A stretch of DNA of 64,000 nt from Kitasatospora sp. NBC_00315 (GCF_041435095.1 NZ_CP108025.1:2356001-2420000); one strand, 5' to 3'; shown: positions 8,948 to 18,562, counted from the stretch's first letter. Numbers and translations are program-made. Notes: generated by a model from the sequence alone, not told the origin.

Positions 8948-10093
8948 ATGAGCGAGGCACAGTCCGCCACCCCCGGCCGACGGGGACGACTGCTGGCCCT
9001 GGCCGCCCTGGCGGCCGGCGCGGGAGCGGCCGCCTGGTCGCTGCGCGACCTTCCGGAGGCGTTCGGCCGGCGCCCGGACGCGGAGCGGGAGCAGCGGGTG
9101 CGCAACTCGCCGCAGTACCGCGAGGGCGTCTTCCACAACGCACCGTCCACGCTGGCCCGGAACAAGACCACCCCGGACGTCGATCTGGGGACGGTGCGGC
9201 GGATGCTGTTCGAGCGCAATGCCGGCACGCCCTCCCTCCCGGTGCCCACCGTCCGCCCCGAGGGCGGGAGCGGCCCGGCCGCCGAGGGCGTGGAGATCAC
9301 CTGGTACGGGCACGCCTCCGCGCTGGTGGAGATCGAGGGCTCCCGGGTGCTGCTCGACCCGATCTGGAGCGACCGCTGCTCGCCCACCGAGCACGTCGGC
9401 CCCAAGCGGCTGCACCCCGTGCCGGTGGAGCTGGAGGAGCTGCCGAAGGTGGACGCCGTGCTGATCTCGCACGACCACTACGACCACCTGGACATGGCGA
9501 CCGTCAAGCGGCTGGTGCGCAGCCAGTCCGCGCCGTTCGCGGTGCCGCTGGGCATCGGCGGCCACCTGCGGCGCTGGGGCGTGCCGGAGCACCGGATCAT
9601 CGAGCTCGACTGGGACGAGACCTGCACCCTGGGCGACCTCGTCCTCACCCTCACCTCCGCGCACCACTTCTCGGGCCGGGGCCTGACCCGCAACACCACC
9701 CTCTGGGGCTCCTGGGTGATCGCCGGGCCGACCCGCCGGGTGTTCTACACCGGCGACTCGGGCTACTTCGAGGGGTACGCGGCGATCGGCGAGCAGTACG
9801 GCCCCTTCGACGCGGCGCTGGTCCAGATCGGCGCGTACGACCAGGCCTGGGCGGACATCCACATGACGCCGGAGGACGCCGTCCTCGCCCACCGCGATCT
9901 GCGGGCCGGGCTGCTCGTCCCGGTGCACTGGTGCACCTTCAACCTGGGCCTGCACCCCTGGGCCGAGCCGGTCGAGCGCCTGCTCGCGGAGGCGAAGGCG
10001 CAGGCCGTGCCGCTGGCCGTGCCGCGGCCCGGCGAGCGGGTGGACGTGGACAACCCGCCGGAGCTGGACGGCTGGTGGGAGGCGCTGGTCTGA
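8948..10093 (+). CDS. MBL-fold metallo-hydrolase, NAPE-PLD/UlaG-like
   Basis: 381 residues. After a short N-terminal hydrophobic segment (about 14-30, possible membrane anchor) comes a metallo-beta-lactamase fold: WYGHASALVEI, LLDPIWSD, the zinc motif SHDHYDHLD, then HHFSGRG, FYTGDSGY and VPVHWCTF. This is the arrangement of the L-ascorbate-6-phosphate lactonase/N-acyl-phosphatidylethanolamine phospholipase D branch. Physiological substrate unknown. ATG 8948 is preferred because it begins just before the anchor. Monocistronic; a strong hairpin follows. Confidence 0.88.
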   Translation: MSEAQSATPGRRGRLLALAALAAGAGAAAWSLRDLPEAFGRRPDAEREQRVRNSPQYREGVFHNAPSTLARNKTTPDVDLGTVRRMLFERNAGTPSLPVPTVRPEGGSGPAAEGVEITWYGHASALVEIEGSRVLLDPIWSDRCSPTEHVGPKRLHPVPVELEELPKVDAVLISHDHYDHLDMATVKRLVRSQSAPFAVPLGIGGHLRRWGVPEHRIIELDWDETCTLGDLVLTLTSAHHFSGRGLTRNTTLWGSWVIAGPTRRVFYTGDSGYFEGYAAIGEQYGPFDAALVQIGAYDQAWADIHMTPEDAVLAHRDLRAGLLVPVHWCTFNLGLHPWAEPVERLLAEAKAQAVPLAVPRPGERVDVDNPPELDGWWEALV

Positions 10094-10138
10094 CCGGCGG
10101 ATCCCGGCCGGCCGGCCCCGGCCGGAGGGGTCGGTCCG

Positions 10139-10183
10139 TGCGCGGGGCGGGCGGGCCGGGCCCCGGCTCGCCCGCCCCGCGCA
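10139..10183 (+). terminator. intrinsic-type terminator after the MBL gene
   Basis: 15-bp perfect stem (10139-10153 with 10169-10183) and a 15-nt loop, 46 nt past the stop. Confidence 0.7.
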
Positions 10184-10298
10184 CAGCCATCCTCCGCCGG
10201 TGCCAGGGGTTTTGACGTCCGCCCGGGCCGGGCCGGTCGCCCCGGCGCGGGAGGGGTCCGGCGCGCCGGGCTCCGGCGAAACCTGCTGGCGATAAGCC

Positions 10299-10373
10299 CC
10301 TGGGCGGGGAATGATTCGGTACGGACACCCCTGTACGGGGGCGCCCGACCCTCCGAATCATCCCCTACCCAGG
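10299..10373 (+). promoter_or_regulatory. long inverted repeat in the tldD leader
   Basis: Two 21-nt arms (10299-10319 and 10353-10373) pair with three mismatches; the core ATGATTCGG pairs perfectly, and a small CCCC/GGGG hairpin sits in the 33-nt spacer. The right arm ends inside the AGGGAG ribosome site (10371-10376) of tldD, so the folded RNA could limit translation. It could instead be a DNA operator. Confidence 0.5.
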
Positions 10374-10380
10374 GAGCCCG

Positions 10381-11934
10381 ATGCCCTCCACATCCAGCGC
10401 CGGCGCACCGCACGGCCGCGCCGTCGATCCGCAGTTCCTGGCCTATCCGCTGCGTGCGCTGGCCGACGCCGCACTCGGCCGCGCGCGCGAACTCGGCGCC
10501 TCGCACGCGGACTTCCGTCTGGAGCGGGTCCGCAGCGCGTCCTGGCGGCTGCGTGACGCCCGCCCGGCCGGCACCTCGGACAGCGTCCAACTGGGCTTCG
10601 CCGTACGGGTACTGCTGGACGGCGCGTGGGGCTTCGCGGCCGGCGTCGACCTGACCGCCGACGCGGCGGCCGCGGTCGCCGGGCAGGCGGTGGCGGTGGC
10701 CAGGCTCTCCGGCGGGATCAGCCGGGCGGCGGGCTCCGGCGAGCGGGTCGAACTGGCCGAGGAGCCGGTCTACCCGGACGCCACCTGGGTCTCCGCGTAC
10801 GAGGTGAACCCGTTCGAGGTGCCCGACGCGGAGAAGACGGCGCTGCTGGCCGACTGGAGCGGCCGGCTGCTGGCCGCCGACGGCGTCAGCCACGTCCAGG
10901 CGACCCTGCTGACGGTGCAGGAGAACAAGTTCTACGCCGACACCGCCGGGACCGTCACCACCCAGCAGCGGATCCGCCTGCACCCCGTGCTGGAGGCCAC
11001 CTCGGTGGACGAGCGCACCGGCGCCTTCGACAGCATGCGCACCATCGCACCGCCGGTCGGGCGGGGCTTCGAGTACCTGCGCGGCACCGGCTGGGACTGG
11101 GACGCCGAACTGGCCGAACTGCCGGTGCTGCTGGCCGAGAAGATGAAGGCCCCGAGCGTCGAGGCCGGCGCCTACGACCTGGTGATCGACCCGTCCAACC
11201 TCTGGCTGACCATCCACGAGTCGATCGGCCACGCCACCGAGCTGGACCGCGCGCTCGGCTACGAGGCCGCGTACGCGGGCACCTCGTTCGCCACCTTCGA
11301 CAAGCTCGGCAGCCTGCGGTACGGCTCCGAGCTGATGCACGTCACGGGTGACCGCACCGCCGAGCACGGGCTGTCCACCATCGGCTACGACGACGAGGGC
11401 GTGGCCACGCAGTCCTGGGACCTGGTGAAGGACGGCGTCCTGACCGGCTACCAGCTGGACCGCGGCATGGCGGCGCTCAAGGGCCTGGGCCGCTCCAACG
11501 GCTGCGCGTTCGCCGACTCCCCCGCGCACGTACCCGTCCAGCGGATGGCCAACGTCTCGCTGCGGCCCGCCGAGGGCGGCCCGGACACCGAGGGCCTCTT
11601 CGAGGGCGTCGAGAAGGGCCTGTACATCGTCGGCGACCGCTCCTGGTCGATCGACATGCAGCGCTACAACTTCCAGTTCACCGGGCAGCGCGCCTACGCG
11701 ATCAGGAACGGCCGGCTGGCCGGCCAGGTCAAGGACTTCGCGTACCAGGCCACCACCACCGACTTCTGGGGCTCGATGTCCGCCGTCGGCGGCCCGCAGA
11801 CGTACGTGCTGGGCGGCGCCTTCAACTGCGGCAAGGCGCAGCCGGGCCAGGTCGCGGCGGTCAGCCACGGCTGCCCCTCCGCGTTGTTCCGCAACGTCAA
11901 CGTGCTCAACACGCAGCAGGAGGCGGGTCACTGA
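10381..11934 (+). CDS. tldD: TldD-type metalloprotease subunit
   Basis: 517-residue TldD/PmbA family protein. The active-site zinc motif HExxxH is present as HESIGHATELD (about residue 280), followed by the conserved GYDDEGV and CAFADSP/ NVSLRP segments. In other bacteria TldD pairs with PmbA (TldE) in a heterodimer that cleaves unfolded peptides and matures some ribosomally made peptides. ATG 10381 has AGGGAG upstream. Its stop overlaps the next gene start as TGATG, so the two subunits are coupled. Confidence 0.93.
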   Translation: MPSTSSAGAPHGRAVDPQFLAYPLRALADAALGRARELGASHADFRLERVRSASWRLRDARPAGTSDSVQLGFAVRVLLDGAWGFAAGVDLTADAAAAVAGQAVAVARLSGGISRAAGSGERVELAEEPVYPDATWVSAYEVNPFEVPDAEKTALLADWSGRLLAADGVSHVQATLLTVQENKFYADTAGTVTTQQRIRLHPVLEATSVDERTGAFDSMRTIAPPVGRGFEYLRGTGWDWDAELAELPVLLAEKMKAPSVEAGAYDLVIDPSNLWLTIHESIGHATELDRALGYEAAYAGTSFATFDKLGSLRYGSELMHVTGDRTAEHGLSTIGYDDEGVATQSWDLVKDGVLTGYQLDRGMAALKGLGRSNGCAFADSPAHVPVQRMANVSLRPAEGGPDTEGLFEGVEKGLYIVGDRSWSIDMQRYNFQFTGQRAYAIRNGRLAGQVKDFAYQATTTDFWGSMSAVGGPQTYVLGGAFNCGKAQPGQVAAVSHGCPSALFRNVNVLNTQQEAGH

Positions 11935-13331
11935 TGGCCGCGATTCAGCCCCACGAACTGGTCGAGCGGGCGCTCGGACTCTCCCTCGCCGACGGCTGCG
12001 TGGTGATCGCCGACGAGGAGTCGACGGCCAACCTGCGCTGGGCCGGCAACGCGTTGACCACCAACGGCGTCACCCGGGGCCGACGGCTCACCGTGATCTC
12101 CACGGTCGACGGCGGCCGGGGCACGGCGTCCGGTGTGGTGGCCCGCGAGGCCGTCACCCTCGACGAGGTGGAGAGCCTGGTCCGCGCCTCCGAGGCGGCC
12201 GCCCGGGACGCGGGACCGGCGGAGGACGCCCAGCCGCTGGTCGCCGAGAGGCCGGCCTCGGCCGACTTCACCACGCCTCCGGCCGAGACCTCGGTCGAGG
12301 TGTTCGCCGCCTTCGCACCCGCGCTGGGCGCGGCCTTCGCCCGGGCCGCCGCCCAGGGCGAGCTGCTGTACGGCTTCGCCCGCCACGAGGTCACGTCCAG
12401 CTATCTCGGCACCTCCACCGGCCTGCGGCTGCGGCACGACCAGCCCACCGGCACCGTCGAGCTGAACGCCAAGACCGCGGATCTCACCGGGTCCGCCTGG
12501 GCCGGCGCCGCCACCAGGGACTTCCTGGACGTGGACGTCACCGAGCTGCACCGCACCCTCAGCCGGCGACTGGCCTGGGGCGAACGGCGGATCGACCTGC
12601 CGGCCGGGCGCTACGAGACGCTGCTGCCGCCCTCGGCGGTGGCCGACCTGATGGTCTATCTGAGCTGGTCGGCCGGCGGGCGGGACGCGGCCGAGGGCCG
12701 CACGGTCTTCTCCCGGCCCGGCGGCGGCACCCGGATCGGCGACAAGCTGAGCCCGCTGCCGCTCACCCTGCGCTCCGATCCGGCCGAACCCGGCCTGGAG
12801 GCCGCGCCGTTCGTGCTGACGCACGCCACCGGCGGGGACGCCTCGGTGTTCGACAACGGCCTGCCGCTGACCGCCACCGACTGGATCCGCGACGGCGAGC
12901 TGGCCAACCTGCTGACCACCCGGCACTCCGCCGCGCTGACCGGCCTGCCGCTGACGCCCCCGGTCGACAACCTGGTGCTGGAGAGCGGGGACCAGAGCAC
13001 CGCGCCGACGCTGGAGGAGATGATCGCCGGCACCGAGCGCGGGCTGCTGCTCACCTGCCTCTGGTACATCCGCGAGGTCGACCCGGCGACGCTGCTGCTC
13101 ACGGGCCTCACCCGGGACGGCGTCTACCTGGTCGAGAACGGCGAGGTGGTCGGCGCCGTCAACAACTTCCGTTTCAACGACTCGCCCGTGGACCTCCTCG
13201 GGCGGATCACCGAGGTGGGCCGCACCGAACGCTGCCTGCCGCGCGAGTGGGGCGACTGGTTCACCCGCGCCGCGATGCCGCCCGTCCGGGTGGCGGACTT
13301 CAACATGAGCTCCGTGAGCCAGGCCTCGTAG
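11934..13331 (+). CDS. pmbA: TldD/PmbA family protein, PmbA (TldE)-like subunit
   Basis: 465 residues, related to TldD but without HExxxH, as expected for the non-catalytic partner. Conserved C-terminal stretches are TGLTRDGVYLVENGEVVGAV and FNDSPVDLLG. ATG overlaps the tldD TGA by one base. Likely forms the TldD-TldE protease with the upstream product. No modified-peptide biosynthesis genes are nearby, so a general role is more likely than a dedicated maturase role. Confidence 0.9.
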   Translation: MAAIQPHELVERALGLSLADGCVVIADEESTANLRWAGNALTTNGVTRGRRLTVISTVDGGRGTASGVVAREAVTLDEVESLVRASEAAARDAGPAEDAQPLVAERPASADFTTPPAETSVEVFAAFAPALGAAFARAAAQGELLYGFARHEVTSSYLGTSTGLRLRHDQPTGTVELNAKTADLTGSAWAGAATRDFLDVDVTELHRTLSRRLAWGERRIDLPAGRYETLLPPSAVADLMVYLSWSAGGRDAAEGRTVFSRPGGGTRIGDKLSPLPLTLRSDPAEPGLEAAPFVLTHATGGDASVFDNGLPLTATDWIRDGELANLLTTRHSAALTGLPLTPPVDNLVLESGDQSTAPTLEEMIAGTERGLLLTCLWYIREVDPATLLLTGLTRDGVYLVENGEVVGAVNNFRFNDSPVDLLGRITEVGRTERCLPREWGDWFTRAAMPPVRVADFNMSSVSQAS

Positions 13332-13389
13332 GCCGGCGTCCGGCACCCGGCGGGGAGCGCGTCGCCCGCCCCTCTCGGAAGGCGCGGGC

Positions 13390-13415
13390 GCGGGCGCACT
13401 CGCGAGAGCGCCCGC
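13390..13415 (+). terminator. possible terminator after pmbA
   Basis: 8-bp perfect GC stem (13390-13397 with 13408-13415) and a 10-nt loop, in the 131-nt gap before kptA. Confidence 0.4.
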
Positions 13416-13462
13416 CGGGTGTCGGTGGCTCCCCGGAGCAGAATCCGACGGGAACCGAAAAA

Positions 13463-14038
13463 GTGGACGAGAAACGACTGGTCAAGACCTCGAAGACGCT
13501 CTCCCGCGTCCTGCGGCACGACCCCGGCTCGGTGGGTCTCACCCTGGACGGGGCGGGGTGGGTCGGCGTGGCCGAACTCCTGGCCGCGCTGGCCGGCGCC
13601 GGGCGGGCGGTGAGCCGGGCCGAACTCGACCTGGTGGTCGAGAACAACAACAAGCGTCGTTTCGCCTTCTCCGAGGACGGCCTGTCGATCCGGGCCAGTC
13701 AGGGGCACTCGGTGGCGGTCGACCTCGGTCTGGCCGCCGCCGTGCCGCCCGCGGTGCTGTACCACGGCACGGCCACCCGCTCCCTGGAGGCGATCTTCCG
13801 GGACGGACTGCTGCCGATGTCGCGCCAGGACGTGCACCTGTCCGCGGACACCGAGACCGCCACCCGGGTCGGCTCCCGGCACGGCCGCCCGACCGTGCTG
13901 CGGGTCGACGCCGCGGCGATGGCGGCGGCGGGGCACGAGTTCCGGATCAGCGCGAACGGCGTCTGGCTGACCGACGCCGTCGCCCCGCGCTACCTCAGCC
14001 GCCCCACGGACGACGCCCGGGACCGCTCGGTCCGATAG
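13463..14038 (+). CDS. kptA: RNA 2'-phosphotransferase, Tpt1/KptA family
   Basis: 191 residues. Family hallmarks are KTLSRVLRHDPGSVGL at the N-terminus (containing the conserved Arg-His pair), ENNNKRRFAF, YHGTATRSLEAI and HLSADTETATRVGSR. KptA/Tpt1 moves a 2'-phosphate from spliced RNA to NAD+, forming ADP-ribose 1'',2''-cyclic phosphate. Its bacterial role is unclear because canonical tRNA splicing of that kind is absent. GTG 13463 follows GGGAAC; the frame is open further upstream, but those residues lack family similarity. Confidence 0.9.
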   Translation: MDEKRLVKTSKTLSRVLRHDPGSVGLTLDGAGWVGVAELLAALAGAGRAVSRAELDLVVENNNKRRFAFSEDGLSIRASQGHSVAVDLGLAAAVPPAVLYHGTATRSLEAIFRDGLLPMSRQDVHLSADTETATRVGSRHGRPTVLRVDAAAMAAAGHEFRISANGVWLTDAVAPRYLSRPTDDARDRSVR

Positions 14039-14130
14039 CCGGTCCCGCTCACTCCGGGATCGCGGCCGTCGAGCCGGCGCCGCGCGTTGATGAGCCCGCC
14101 GCCACCTCCACCACACCGGAGGTCTTCGCC

Positions 14131-14175
14131 ATGAGCAAGCCCGGCAACTGTCAACAACGCTCATGGTCAATACAT
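14131..14175 (+). pseudogene. possible truncated gene start with good ribosome site
   Basis: GGAGG (14118-14122) sits 8 nt before ATG 14131, encoding MSKPGNCQQRS. After about ten codons the sequence becomes AT-richer (CAACAACGCTCATGG) and the frame then runs antisense through the neighbouring small gene, where it has no protein character. It looks like the remnant of a gene whose body was lost, but chance cannot be excluded. Confidence 0.25.
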
Positions 14176-14442
14176 CTAGCGCTTCGCGCGGTCGGCCCAG
14201 AGCGGTGCCACGGTCGCGATCACCACGATCGCGGCGCCCAGCTGGAACAGATGGCGCCACCAGTCGATCCCCGAGGTGTCCGCGACGCCGAACAGGTGCG
14301 CCACCCCGTTGCCGATCATCGCGCCGATCATGCCCAGGACCATGGTGAGCCAGACCGGGACGTCCTGCTTGCCCGGGATCAGCAGCCGGGCGAGGCCGCC
14401 GAGCACCAGGCCCTCGATCAGTGCCGAGACGACTGCCCACAT
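14176..14442 (-). CDS. GlsB/YeaQ/YmgE-family (transglycosylase-associated) membrane protein
   Basis: 88 residues with three hydrophobic helices. Recognisable family features are LIEGLVLGGLARLLIPGKQ and MVLGMIGAMIGNGVAHLFG. This family of small membrane proteins is often stress-induced; molecular role unknown. ATG 14442 is preceded by GGAG at a normal distance and starts right at the first helix, so the longer upstream frame is rejected. Confidence 0.85.
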   Translation of the reverse strand: MWAVVSALIEGLVLGGLARLLIPGKQDVPVWLTMVLGMIGAMIGNGVAHLFGVADTSGIDWWRHLFQLGAAIVVIATVAPLWADRAKR

Positions 14443-14670
14443 GACGGCTCCAGGGGTCCGCGCCACCGACCTCCGGTGGCGCACCCGCATGGCTCACAGT
14501 CTTGGCCCCTCCCGGCCCACCCGCACCCCGGGCGGCGGGCAGGGCGCGCGACGCGGGTGGATCCACGCTCCCCCGCTCTCCTGCGCGCGGCCGACGCGGC
14601 GTACCGTGAGGATGCCGTGCTGCGAGGAGTGTGCGGCGTGGCGTGCGGGTGCTGACGAAGGCGGTAGGAC

Positions 14671-15042
14671 ATGGGCAAGAGCGCCGACGACGGACAGGTC
14701 TTCCGGATCACGGGGGCGCGGAGCAGTCTGAGCGAGGACGTCCGTGGCCGCCAGCGCCGCTACGTCGTCTCGATGCTGGCCCGCACGCTCTGCGTGCTGC
14801 TCGCCGTGATCATGTGGGACATCCAGCGGTACGTGGCGTACACCGCGCTGGTCGGCGCCGTGCTGCTGCCGTACTTCGCGGTGCTCATCGCCAACGCCGG
14901 CCGGGAGCGGGCCCCCGGACTGCCGAGCACCTTCGCGGTGCCGCCGCAGACCCCGCTGATGCTCGGCCCGGGCGGAACCGGCGGCGGCGGGGCCGACCGG
15001 TCGGGCGGCCGGCCGGACGCGTCGGAACCGGTCGGCGACTAA
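14671..15042 (+). CDS. DUF3099 membrane protein
   Basis: 123 residues, typical actinobacterial DUF3099 protein: N-terminal VFRITGARSSLSEDVRGRQRRYV, two adjacent membrane helices (about 34-75) and a Gly/Pro-rich polar tail. Function unknown. ATG 14671 has a purine-rich GGTAGG upstream. Stands alone; a hairpin lies just after its stop. Confidence 0.85.
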   Translation: MGKSADDGQVFRITGARSSLSEDVRGRQRRYVVSMLARTLCVLLAVIMWDIQRYVAYTALVGAVLLPYFAVLIANAGRERAPGLPSTFAVPPQTPLMLGPGGTGGGGADRSGGRPDASEPVGD

Positions 15043-15344
15043 CTGTCCGCTTCGTCCGGTTAGCTGAGCTTTCAACCCCTGGAAAGCTCAAAGGAACCTC
15101 AGATTAATCATGAAAGACCGCCCCGAACGGGGGGTTCGCCATGACATACTGCGTACGCGCTCCGCATCCCCCGTCGGAGCGACGGACCGACGCCGGGCGG
15201 CTCCCCCCGTGGCTGCCCGGCGTCGCCATGCCCGGACGCGATCGGCCGCCGGATTCCGGCGACGGCGCGGGTGCGAGACTGGCGGTGCACACTCCCGCCC
15301 CTCCCCGCAGCGGAGGGCACCGACGCTCATCAGGACGGCCCGCG
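15043..15344. other. 302-nt intergenic region with two hairpins
   Basis: An 9-bp hairpin at 15065-15090 (TGAGCTTTC and complement) probably terminates the DUF3099 gene. CCCC-GAAC-GGGG lies at 15121-15132. A CATACT hexamer at about 15144-15149 may be the -10 of the next gene. The region opens with unusually AT-rich sequence for this genome. Confidence 0.4.
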
Positions 15345-15635
15345 ATGCACACCCAGGACCAGCAGCCCCCGCTCGGCCTCTTCGCCGGGGCGGCGGGGCA
15401 GCCGCAGAGCCCGATCTGTTCCGGCAAGGGCTGCCGCGCCGCCGCGGCGTGGGTCCTGGTCTGGAACAACCCCAAGCTGCACACCCCGGACCGCCGCAAG
15501 ACCTGGCTGGCCTGCGACGAGCACCGCGAGCACCTCGCGCAGTTCCTGGGCGTGCGGGGCTTCCTCAAGGAGGTCCTGCCGTTCGCCGAATGGACCACCG
15601 CCGAGGGCCCCGGAGCCGCGTCCCCCGGGCACTGA
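15345..15635 (+). CDS. conserved actinobacterial protein with Cys/His cluster (96 aa)
   Basis: 96 residues. A CSGKGC motif (C25, C30) and CDEHREH (C57, H60, H63) could form a zinc site. Between them lies WVLVWNNPKLHTPDRRKTW, which I remember as strongly conserved in small streptomycete proteins, sometimes labelled acetone carboxylase without good reason. ATG 15345 is chosen by that conservation and a GGACGG upstream, over an ATG at 15141 that would add unrelated sequence. Function not known. Confidence 0.8.
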   Translation: MHTQDQQPPLGLFAGAAGQPQSPICSGKGCRAAAAWVLVWNNPKLHTPDRRKTWLACDEHREHLAQFLGVRGFLKEVLPFAEWTTAEGPGAASPGH

Positions 15636-15711
15636 CCACCGGGGCACTGACCACCCGGGCCACTGACCACCCGGGGCGCCCGTCCCGCCGGAGCACCGGC
15701 GGGGTGCGGCG

Positions 15712-16701
15712 CTAGCCGCCGATCGCGGACATCGGGCGCTCGGGCTGGAGGAACTCCGGGTTGTCGATGCCCGCGCCCGCCTTCTTGCCCCACATCGCGG
15801 CCCGCCACAGCTCGCCGATGCCGGCGTCCGGGACGCCGGAGCGCAGGGCCGTGCGCAGATCCGTCTCACCGGTGGCGAAGAGGCAGTTGCGGACCTGCCC
15901 GTCGGCCGTCAGCCGGGTGCGGTCGCAGGCCCGGCAGAACGGACGGGTGACCGAGGCGATCACGCCCACGCTCGCCGGCCCGCCGTCGACGAGCCAGCGC
16001 TCGGCCGGCGCGGCCCCCCGCACCGTGGACGGCTCGGCGGTGAGAGCGAAGCGTTCGCCGAGGCGGTCGAGGATCTCCTCGGCGGTGACCATCCGGGAGC
16101 GGTCCCAGCCGTGCTGCGCGTCCAGCGGCATCTGCTCGATGAAACGCAGCTCGTACCCGCGCTCCACGCACCAGCCGAGCAGGTCGGCGGCCTCGTGGTC
16201 GTTGACCCCGCGCATCAGCACCGCGTTGAGCTTGACCGGGTCGAGCCCTGCGGCCTCGGCCGCGGCCAGCCCGGCCAGCACGTCGTGGTGGCGGTGGCGG
16301 CGGGTGAGGGTGTGGAAGGTGTCCGGATCCAGCGTGTCCAGCGAGACGTTGACGCGGTCCAGCCCGGCGGCCTTGAGCGCGGCGGCGGTACGCGCCAGGC
16401 CGATGCCGTTGGTGGTGAGCGAGAGCTCGGGGCGCGGGGTCAGCTCCGCGCAGGCGGCGACGATCCCGACCAGCCCCGGGCGCAGCAGCGGCTCGCCGCC
16501 GGTGAAGCGGACTTCGCGGACACCGAGGTCGCGTACGCCGATGGTGACCAGGCGGACGATCTCCTCGTCGGTGAGCAGCTCCGGCTTGGCGAGCCACTGC
16601 AGGCCCTCCTCGGGCATGCAGTAGGTGCAGCGCAGGTTGCACCGGTCGGTCAGCGAGACCCGCAGATCGACGGCCTGACGACCGAAGGTGTCGAGGAGCA
16701 C
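15712..16701 (-). CDS. moaA: GTP 3',8-cyclase MoaA
   Basis: Radical-SAM enzyme starting molybdenum-cofactor synthesis (GTP to 3',8-cH2GTP). 329 residues: the CxxxCxxC cluster motif CNLRCTYC (C21, C25, C28), [18 protein letters not shown] and the C-terminal cluster region [12 protein letters not shown] with a third Cys in RNCLFA. The C-terminus ends in Gly-Gly, as required for MoaA activity. GTG start 16701. No other moa/moe genes adjoin it. Confidence 0.95.
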   Translation of the reverse strand: MLLDTFGRQAVDLRVSLTDRCNLRCTYCMPEEGLQWLAKPELLTDEEIVRLVTIGVRDLGVREVRFTGGEPLLRPGLVGIVAACAELTPRPELSLTTNGIGLARTAAALKAAGLDRVNVSLDTLDPDTFHTLTRRHRHHDVLAGLAAAEAAGLDPVKLNAVLMRGVNDHEAADLLGWCVERGYELRFIEQMPLDAQHGWDRSRMVTAEEILDRLGERFALTAEPSTVRGAAPAERWLVDGGPASVGVIASVTRPFCRACDRTRLTADGQVRNCLFATGETDLRTALRSGVPDAGIGELWRAAMWGKKAGAGIDNPEFLQPERPMSAIGG

Positions 16702-16842
16702 CGTGCGCCCCTTCCCTGAAGTGCGGCTGGCCCGGGCCGCTGTCGCGGCCGCCCCCCGCCAGCTTAGCCGCAGCCGCCGGCGACCGAGGAGCGCCGTCCG
16801 ACCGGTGGAACCGGGCCCGCGCCGGACGGCGGCGGACGCGGC

Positions 16843-16896
16843 ACGGGCGCGGCCGCGTCCTCCTCGACCGTGTCGGGGTGGAGCGGCCGCGCCCGT
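16843..16896 (-). terminator. terminator-like inverted repeat after actP
   Basis: 14-bp perfect arms (16843-16856 with 16883-16896) around a 26-nt loop, just downstream of the minus-strand symporter. Confidence 0.5.
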
Positions 16897-16933
16897 CGGC
16901 GGCTGCGCCGGTGCGCCACGCGGGCCGGGGCGC

Positions 16934-18562
16934 CTAGTGCGCGCCCAGTCCGGTGAGCGACCGGACCTCCAGTTCGGCGTACTTCGCCGGGTCGGCGCTC
17001 TCCTTGGAGAGCAGGGTGCCGATCCAGCCGAGCAGGAAGCCGATCGGGATGGAGACCAGGCCGGGGTTCTCCAGCGGGAACCAGTGGAAGTCCGAGTGCG
17101 GGAAGAGCGAGGTGGCCTTGCCCGAGGTGACGGTGGAGAACACCACCAGCAGCACCGAACTGATCAGGCCGCCGTAGACCGAGCAGACCGCGCCCCGGGT
17201 GTTGAAGCGCTTCCAGAACAGCGAGAAGAGCAGGGTGGGCAGGTTCGCCGAGGCCGCCACCGCGAAGGCCAGGGCGACCAGGGCCGCGGTGTTCAACTTC
17301 TCGGCGAATATGCTCAGCACGATGGCCACGGCGCCGATCGCGATCGCCGCCAGCTTGGCGGAGCGGATCTCCTCCTTCTCACCGGCCTTGCCGCGCCGGA
17401 TCACGTTGGCGTAGAGATCGTGCGCGAAGGAGGCCGAGGAGGCCAGGGTGAGGCCGGCGACCACGGCGAGGATGGTGGCGAAGGCGACCGCCGAGATCAC
17501 CGCGAGCAGCACCGCACCGCCGGTGGAGCCGGCCCCGCCACCGAGCTTCTCCGCGAGCAGCGGGGCGGCGGTGTTGCCCGCCGCGTTGGAGGCCTTGATC
17601 ACCTTGGGACCGACCAGCGCGGCGGCGCCGAAGCCCAGCGCGAGCGTCATGAGGTAGAAGCCGCCGATGATGCCGATCGCCCACAGCACCGACTTGCGGG
17701 CGGCCTTGGCGGTGGGCACCGTGTAGAACCGCACCAGGATGTGCGGCAGGCCCGCGGTGCCCAGGACCAGCGCCAGGCCGAGGCTGAGGAAGTCGAGCTT
17801 GGTGGTGCCGGTGACGCCGTACTTGAGGCCCGGCTCCAGGAAGGCGTTGGCCTTTCCGCTGGCGTCGGCGGCGGCTCCCAGCAGGGCCGAGATGTTGAAG
17901 TGGTACTTGGCGAGCACCAGGATCGTCATCAGCGCGGTGCCGACGATCAGCAGCACCGACTTCACGATCTGCACCCAGGTGGTGCCCTTCATGCCGCCGA
18001 CGGCGACGTAGACGACCATCAGCGCGCCGACCGCCACGATCGTCCAGCGCTTGGCGGCGCCGCCCTCCACCCCGAGCAGCAGCGCGACCAGCGATCCCGC
18101 GCCGACCATCTGGGCGAGCAGGTAGAAGATCGACACCACGATGGTGGAGATGCCGGCCGCCGTCCGCACCGGGCGCTGGCGCATCCGGAAGGCCAGCACG
18201 TCGGCCATGGTGTAGCGGCCGGAGTTGCGCAGCGGCTCCGCGACCAGCAGCAGGGCGACCAGCCAGGCCACCAGGAAGCCGATCGAGTAGAGGAAGCCGT
18301 CGTAACCGAAGAGCGCTATGGCGCCGGCGATGCCGAGGAAGGACGCGGCGGACATGTAGTCGCCGGAGATGGCCAGGCCGTTCTGGAATCCGGTGAAGCC
18401 GCGTCCGCCGGCGTAGAAGTCGGCGGCGTCCTTGGTCTGGCGGCCGGCCCAGATCGTGATGCCCAGGGTGGCGAGGACGAAGACACCGAACAGCGTCATG
18501 GTCAGGCCGCGGTGCTCGGTCGCGGCCGTGGCGAGCTGCGCGCTCGCGATGCTGGTGGTCAT
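16934..18562 (-). CDS. actP: cation/acetate symporter, ActP-like (sodium:solute symporter family)
   Basis: 542 residues with about 13 transmembrane helices. Family signatures are [30 protein letters not shown] near the N-terminus (shown here only as a region), [18 protein letters not shown], and [19 protein letters not shown]. ActP-type symporters import acetate and short carboxylates with Na+ or H+. The start ATGA-overlaps the stop of the upstream DUF485 gene, the usual yjcH-actP arrangement. Acetate uptake would feed the ethylmalonyl-CoA pathway encoded at the other end of the window. Confidence 0.9.
   Translation of the reverse strand: MTTSIASAQLATAATEHRGLTMTLFGVFVLATLGITIWAGRQTKDAADFYAGGRGFTGFQNGLAISGDYMSAASFLGIAGAIALFGYDGFLYSIGFLVAWLVALLLVAEPLRNSGRYTMADVLAFRMRQRPVRTAAGISTIVVSIFYLLAQMVGAGSLVALLLGVEGGAAKRWTIVAVGALMVVYVAVGGMKGTTWVQIVKSVLLIVGTALMTILVLAKYHFNISALLGAAADASGKANAFLEPGLKYGVTGTTKLDFLSLGLALVLGTAGLPHILVRFYTVPTAKAARKSVLWAIGIIGGFYLMTLALGFGAAALVGPKVIKASNAAGNTAAPLLAEKLGGGAGSTGGAVLLAVISAVAFATILAVVAGLTLASSASFAHDLYANVIRRGKAGEKEEIRSAKLAAIAIGAVAIVLSIFAEKLNTAALVALAFAVAASANLPTLLFSLFWKRFNTRGAVCSVYGGLISSVLLVVFSTVTSGKATSLFPHSDFHWFPLENPGLVSIPIGFLLGWIGTLLSKESADPAKYAELEVRSLTGLGAH

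Noticed and set aside
10381..13331. TldD/PmbA as part of a peptide natural-product cluster
   Set aside because: No precursor peptide, cyclase or transporter gene is nearby, so a general protease role is preferred.
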